This document shows, in pieces, positions 60,040 to 64,000 of a DNA stretch of 64,000 nucleotides. Position 1 is the first letter of the stretch, and each line of letters begins with the position of its first letter. Under the pieces are notes generated by a model, which was given only the letters and a program-made list of their open reading frames with translations, searched no databases and had not been told where the DNA came from. The stretch comes from Blautia hansenii DSM 20583 (lineage in GTDB: Bacteria; Bacillota; Clostridia; Lachnospirales; Lachnospiraceae): positions 2,565,501 through 2,629,500 of the forward strand of contig NZ_CP022413.2 of assembly GCF_002222595.2 (NCBI RefSeq), read 5' to 3'. A program made the translations under genes and the position numbers.

Positions 60040-62063
60040 GGTTTTTCCTTCCTTCCGTAAATCAATCTTGCGAAAACCAAAGCTGCTTCATTTAACATTG
60101 CCGTTAAAAGTCCATACTCAAAAGGCGGAATTTCTCTTTTTTCTTCCAGTACAATTCCCATAACTCCATAAATTTCGTCACTGGTTTTAATGGGAAGATA
60201 TATAGCGTTTGCCTCAGGAAGCGTATGCGTACAGCAGCCGGCACGTTTTCTATTTGTCATTACCCAGTCTACAACTGCTTTTTCTTTGGTGTCAACTGTT
60301 TTTCCCAATTCTGCCTTAGAAATTCCCGGTTTTGGAAACAGCCATGGTCCTGTAAGCTTCCCTTCCTTTTGCACGTAAAAAACAACAGATAAATTCATCA
60401 GCTTTAATACTTTATCGCTTAATTCTGTCAAAAGCTCCTTCACTGACTCTACACGCCTCATTCTCCGACTGTTATCCAGCAAAAGCTCTGTGCGGTACAT
60501 CATTTTTGCGCTTTCCTTTGCCTGATGCTTTTCTGTGGAAATAATCGCAGAAATAATAATAGAAAATAAAAGCATAATGCCAAAGGTCGCACTGTATTTT
60601 CCACTGTAAAAATTAAAACTATAAAAAGGCTCTACAAAAAACCAGTCAAACAAAAGAACACTGAAAACTGCCGAAGATACTGCGATATAACGCCTTGCCG
60701 TATACAGCGACAACAGCAAAATTCCCAATAAGTACACCATAATAATATCTGCGTTTAAAAATCCCAGTTTTTGAAACAAAAGCCCAACAGCAGTGGCAAT
60801 CCCAAGCATAAAGGCTTCTTTTAGAATATCTGCTCCCAATTTTTCTGTTTTTTTCCTTTTTTCCGAATTTGTTGGAGAAAATAAAAAATACTTTTTCTTA
60901 CCTGTATGTCCCATATCGGGAATAATAAAAATATCCAGATTGGGGCTATACTCGCTGATTTCATCTGTAATATTTCCCTTCTTCTGTCCAAATAAAATTT
61001 TGTGATTGGTTCTTCCCAGTACCAGCTTTGTCACACCGCTGACTCTGGCATATTCTGCAATCTGGAAAGCCACATCATCACCAAATACGGTTACAATCTT
61101 TGCACCCAGCATTTCTGCCAGATGCAGGTTGTCATCTCTGATTTTCTTTACAGACGCATCTGCGTTTTGAAGCCTTGTAGTCTCCACATACAAAGCCGTA
61201 AACCTTGCGTGAAAGGCATAAGCCATTCTGGAAGCGCTTCGTATAACTCTTTCACAGGATGGAGCTGTGGAAATACAGGTAAGTATATGTTCTCCCTGAT
61301 ACCCTTCTCCTTCCTCCTGCTTCTCGCTCAAAAGCCGCTCCTGCTGCGCTATCTGATTGACCTTATCTGCCATTCTGCGAAGGGCAATCTCTCTTAACGC
61401 AATCAGCTTTTCTTTTGCAAAAAAGTTTTGCAACGCCCGTTCTGCCTGAACTGTTTTGTAAATTTTTCCTTCTTTTAAACGTGTAATCAATAAATCCGGT
61501 TCAATATCAATGAGCTTTACCTGCTCTGCCTCATCGAAAACCCCATCCGGTATTCTTTCTTTTACATGAATTTTTGTAATATTTTCCACAATGTCGTTTA
61601 GGCTTTCCAAGTGCTGAATATTCACTGTTGTATAAACATCAATTCCTGCATCTAACAACTCCTCAATGTCCTCATAACGTTTTTTATGTCGCAGACCATT
61701 GGCATTCGTATGCGCCAGCTCATCTACAAGGAGTATCTGTGGTTTTCTTTTTAATGCTGCGTCCAGATTAAATTCTCTAAGCTCAATTCCCTTATAAGGC
61801 ACCATAAGCGGCGGGATTTTTTCAAGCCCTTTTTCACGCATACTGGTTTCCCAGCGTGCGTGAGGCTCAATATATCCCGCCACTACATCAATTCCTTTTT
61901 TCTTTAATTCCTGAGCAGTATCCAACATGGCGCAGGTCTTTCCCACACCTGCTGCATACCCGAGAAAAATATATAATTTTCCTCTTTTCTCATTTTCTTT
62001 TTGTTTTTCTTCTGCCTGAATACGTTTTAAAATTTCCTCCGGAGTGCTTCTGTCACTGCTCAT
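60036..62063 (-). CDS. kdpD: KdpD-like sensor protein, N-terminal half without kinase
   Basis: A 675-residue protein. The KdpD domain (about 25-235) has Walker A FLGYAAGVGKT and Walker B ILLVDELAHTNA. A universal-stress-protein domain (about 250-370), a four-helix DUF4118 membrane region (about 410-510) and a GAF-like domain (about 530-670) follow. It then stops: no HisKA or ATPase domain is present. Classical KdpD (about 900 residues) joins these with the kinase; here the membrane and GAF modules occur in both halves. It lies 3 bases after kdpC. Confidence 0.88.
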   Translation of the reverse strand: MSSDRSTPEEILKRIQAEEKQKENEKRGKLYIFLGYAAGVGKTCAMLDTAQELKKKGIDVVAGYIEPHARWETSMREKGLEKIPPLMVPYKGIELREFNLDAALKRKPQILLVDELAHTNANGLRHKKRYEDIEELLDAGIDVYTTVNIQHLESLNDIVENITKIHVKERIPDGVFDEAEQVKLIDIEPDLLITRLKEGKIYKTVQAERALQNFFAKEKLIALREIALRRMADKVNQIAQQERLLSEKQEEGEGYQGEHILTCISTAPSCERVIRSASRMAYAFHARFTALYVETTRLQNADASVKKIRDDNLHLAEMLGAKIVTVFGDDVAFQIAEYARVSGVTKLVLGRTNHKILFGQKKGNITDEISEYSPNLDIFIIPDMGHTGKKKYFLFSPTNSEKRKKTEKLGADILKEAFMLGIATAVGLLFQKLGFLNADIIMVYLLGILLLSLYTARRYIAVSSAVFSVLLFDWFFVEPFYSFNFYSGKYSATFGIMLLFSIIISAIISTEKHQAKESAKMMYRTELLLDNSRRMRRVESVKELLTELSDKVLKLMNLSVVFYVQKEGKLTGPWLFPKPGISKAELGKTVDTKEKAVVDWVMTNRKRAGCCTHTLPEANAIYLPIKTSDEIYGVMGIVLEEKREIPPFEYGLLTAMLNEAALVFARLIYGRKEKP

Positions 62064-62066
62064 TTT

Positions 62067-62699
62067 TTATTCACCCATTGCTTCTGCAATATCAATATTA
62101 CATTCTAATACATTTACTTCTTCTTCACCGAAGATGCCGAATACCTTTTTTTCTGTATTATTATCTACGATATTCTGAACTTCTTCTTCAGAGAGTCCAC
62201 TTGCTGCCGCAACAATAGGGAGCTGTACCTTAGCAGCCTCCGGACTAATATGTGGATCCAAGCCGGAGCCTGAAGCAGTCAGCATATCTGCCGGTATCTC
62301 TCCTTTAAATTCTTCGCCTGTTACTTCTTTATAACGTTCCTTGAAAGCTTTTACATCTTCCTCTACACGTTTCTCAAGGTCTTTGCTGCTTGGAGCATAA
62401 TTAAAGCTTCCTGATGAAACTCCTTCATATTCTCCACTTTCTTTTTCTTCTTTTGTATAGGTATTATAATTTACAGAGGAAATTCTTCCGTGAAAATATT
62501 GGTCACCTTCAAACTCCTGCCCTACGATTTCTGAACCTGCCGCCTTACCATTTACTTTGACAATACTTCCATTTGCCTGTTTAGGAAAAATAGCCTGTCC
62601 CGCTGCTGTTAAAAGCAGGGGATAGACAACTCCGCATAAAACCAGCAGTACAAGAGTAACTGCCAATGCTCTTTTTAAATATCTTCCAAAATTCTTCAT
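62067..62699 (-). CDS. kdpC: Potassium-transporting ATPase subunit KdpC
   Basis: A 210-residue single-pass membrane protein (helix about 10-30) with the family motifs GSEIVGQEF, YFHGRISS, DMLTASGSGLDPHISPEAA and the C-terminal VLECNIDIAEA. It stabilises the KdpFABC complex. It follows kdpB by 15 bases. Confidence 0.95.
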   Translation of the reverse strand: MKNFGRYLKRALAVTLVLLVLCGVVYPLLLTAAGQAIFPKQANGSIVKVNGKAAGSEIVGQEFEGDQYFHGRISSVNYNTYTKEEKESGEYEGVSSGSFNYAPSSKDLEKRVEEDVKAFKERYKEVTGEEFKGEIPADMLTASGSGLDPHISPEAAKVQLPIVAAASGLSEEEVQNIVDNNTEKKVFGIFGEEEVNVLECNIDIAEAMGE

Positions 62700-62714
62700 A
62701 TCTTCACCTCAAAA

Positions 62715-64000
62715 TTATAATCCAAGCAAAGCCAGTAAAGGCGTTACCAGAATATCAATTAATTTAATTCCGATAAATGGAACAATTACACCGCCAAGTC
62801 CGTAAATGCTCATATTTTTTAACAGCATTTTTTCAGAACGCATTGGTTTATATTTTACACCACGCATAGCAATGGGGATTAAGCATGGAATAATAATTGC
62901 ATTAAAAATCAATGCTGACAAAATAGCGCTAAACGGTGTAGACAAGCTCATAATATTTAAAATGTTCATCTGCGGAATTACCAGAGTAAACATAGCAGGA
63001 ATAATTGCAAAATATTTGGCTACATCGTTTGCAATACTGAAGGTTGTTAAAGAGCCTCGTGTAATCAAAAGCTGTTTTCCGATTTCTACAACCTCCAGAA
63101 CCTTTGTAGGGTCAGAGTCCAAATCTACCATATTTGCAGCTTCTTTGGCTGCTGTTGTACCACTGTTCATTGCCAGTCCAACATCTGCCTGAGCAAGTGC
63201 CGGTGCGTCATTTGTACCATCACCTGTCATTGCTACGATTTTTCCCTCTGCCTGCTCTTTTTTAATGGCTTCGATTTTATCTTCCGGTTTACATTCTGCA
63301 ATAAATCCGTCTACACCTGCTTCCTTAGCAATCGTTGCTGCTGTAAGCGGGTTATCACCGGTACACATAATTGTTTTAATCCCGATTTCACGCAGACGTT
63401 CAAATCGTTCTACCAATCCCGGTTTTACCGTATCCTTCAGATAAATAACACCATAAATCACATATCCGGCGCATACAACCAAGGGTGTTCCTCCTAAGCT
63501 TGATATTTCTGTTACAATACTGTCTAAATCTTCCGGAATAACACCGTTGTTTTCCTGCACATAAGCTTTAATGGCCTCACTGGCGCCTTTTCTTATCTGT
63601 GTACCGTCTTTTAGATTTACTCCGCTCATTTTTGTCTGTGCAGTAAATTCTACAAATTCCATCTGGTCTTTGGCATCTTCTTTAATATTTGTACCCAAAG
63701 TTCTTGCCAGCTCCACAACAGATTTTCCTTCCGGTGTGGCATCACACAGAGAAGTCATAACACTGTAATCAATTAAATCCTCTTTCTTTTTACCTTTTAC
63801 AGGACGAAAATCTGCTGCCAGACGATTACCGAAAGTGATTGTACCTGTTTTGTCTAAAATCATAGTATCTACATCGCCGCATGCTTCTACTGCTTTTCCT
63901 GACATTGCAATTACGTTAAATCTTGTTACTCTGTCCATACCGGCAATACCGATTGCAGATAACAAACCACCGATTGTCGTTGGAATGAGACACACCAGCA
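62715..64000 (-). CDS. kdpB: Potassium-transporting P-type ATPase subunit KdpB, 3' part
   Basis: The C-terminal ~428 codons of the catalytic subunit; the gene continues past the right edge. Visible are [20 protein letters not shown], the phosphorylation motif DKTGTIT, KGAS and TGDNPLTAA of the nucleotide and actuator regions, the hinge [17 protein letters not shown] and the last membrane helices. It hydrolyses ATP to drive high-affinity potassium uptake with KdpA (outside the window) and KdpC. Confidence 0.95.
   Translation of the reverse strand, partial: LVCLIPTTIGGLLSAIGIAGMDRVTRFNVIAMSGKAVEACGDVDTMILDKTGTITFGNRLAADFRPVKGKKKEDLIDYSVMTSLCDATPEGKSVVELARTLGTNIKEDAKDQMEFVEFTAQTKMSGVNLKDGTQIRKGASEAIKAYVQENNGVIPEDLDSIVTEISSLGGTPLVVCAGYVIYGVIYLKDTVKPGLVERFERLREIGIKTIMCTGDNPLTAATIAKEAGVDGFIAECKPEDKIEAIKKEQAEGKIVAMTGDGTNDAPALAQADVGLAMNSGTTAAKEAANMVDLDSDPTKVLEVVEIGKQLLITRGSLTTFSIANDVAKYFAIIPAMFTLVIPQMNILNIMSLSTPFSAILSALIFNAIIIPCLIPIAMRGVKYKPMRSEKMLLKNMSIYGLGGVIVPFIGIKLIDILVTPLLALLGL

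Overview
The window looks like chromosome from a low-GC, Gram-positive anaerobic gut Firmicute of the Lachnospiraceae type (Blautia / Ruminococcus gnavus-like). This is inference: there was no database search. The grounds are AT-rich coding sequence with strong AGGAGG-type ribosome binding sites, consensus sigma-A promoters, M-box and TPP riboswitches, MurT/GatD cell-wall amidation, secreted enzymes with choline-binding-type (CW_binding_1) repeats, a Bce-type peptide-sensing module and a mobilizable element of the kind common in gut Clostridia.

Layout. 1-3.9 kb: Bce-type ABC transporter and two-component system, with a short MgtE magnesium transporter behind an M-box riboswitch. 3.9-10.4 kb: clpB with a tiny DUF4250-type gene, two MFS transporters (the second behind an ermC-like translational attenuator with a 32-codon leader peptide) and a NifX-SlyD fusion. 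10.45-27.4 kb: an accessory island. Its main part is a 15.8-kb integrative mobilizable element (11662-27444) in the 3' end of rpsI, bounded by 24-bp direct repeats. It carries a tyrosine integrase, divergent XRE regulators, a primase pair, a MobA/MobL relaxase with a candidate oriT, a decayed insertion sequence and a defence-like cargo: Septu-type PtuA/PtuB, a restriction-nuclease/SIR2 fusion and an uncharacterised zinc-ribbon pair. A DUF1016-type PD-(D/E)XK nuclease lies just outside the left attachment site. Up to 200-bp boundary repeats occur three times, once downstream of each defence unit, which suggests stepwise accretion of cassettes.

27.4-30.9 kb: rplM-rpsI, an alarmone synthetase, trxA-trxB. 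30.9-38.5 kb: a giant secreted GH2 beta-galactosidase and a 5'-truncated M14 carboxypeptidase, both ending in choline-binding-type repeats, with tRNA-Phe between them. 38.6-44.1 kb: murT-gatD, glycerate kinase with a divergent PrpR-like regulator, two tRNA-Gly genes. 44.2-49.4 kb: a CcdA-TlpA fusion and thiSFGHE behind a TPP riboswitch. 49.5-57.8 kb: an Rpn-type nuclease, a divergent MerR/MATE pair, an ABC exporter with its own two-component system, and a TPR protein. 57.8-64 kb: the potassium operon kdpB(partial)-kdpC-kdpD-kdpE, in which KdpD is split in two.

Working together: three membrane systems (Bce, MATE, the 53-57 kb ABC exporter) carry dedicated sensors next to the transporter, and a fourth (the MFS gene at 9-10 kb) appears to use ribosome stalling as its sensor. 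The parts most worth attention as possibly undescribed are the repeat-separated defence cassettes with the nuclease-SIR2 protein and the zinc-ribbon pair, and the MFS attenuator.
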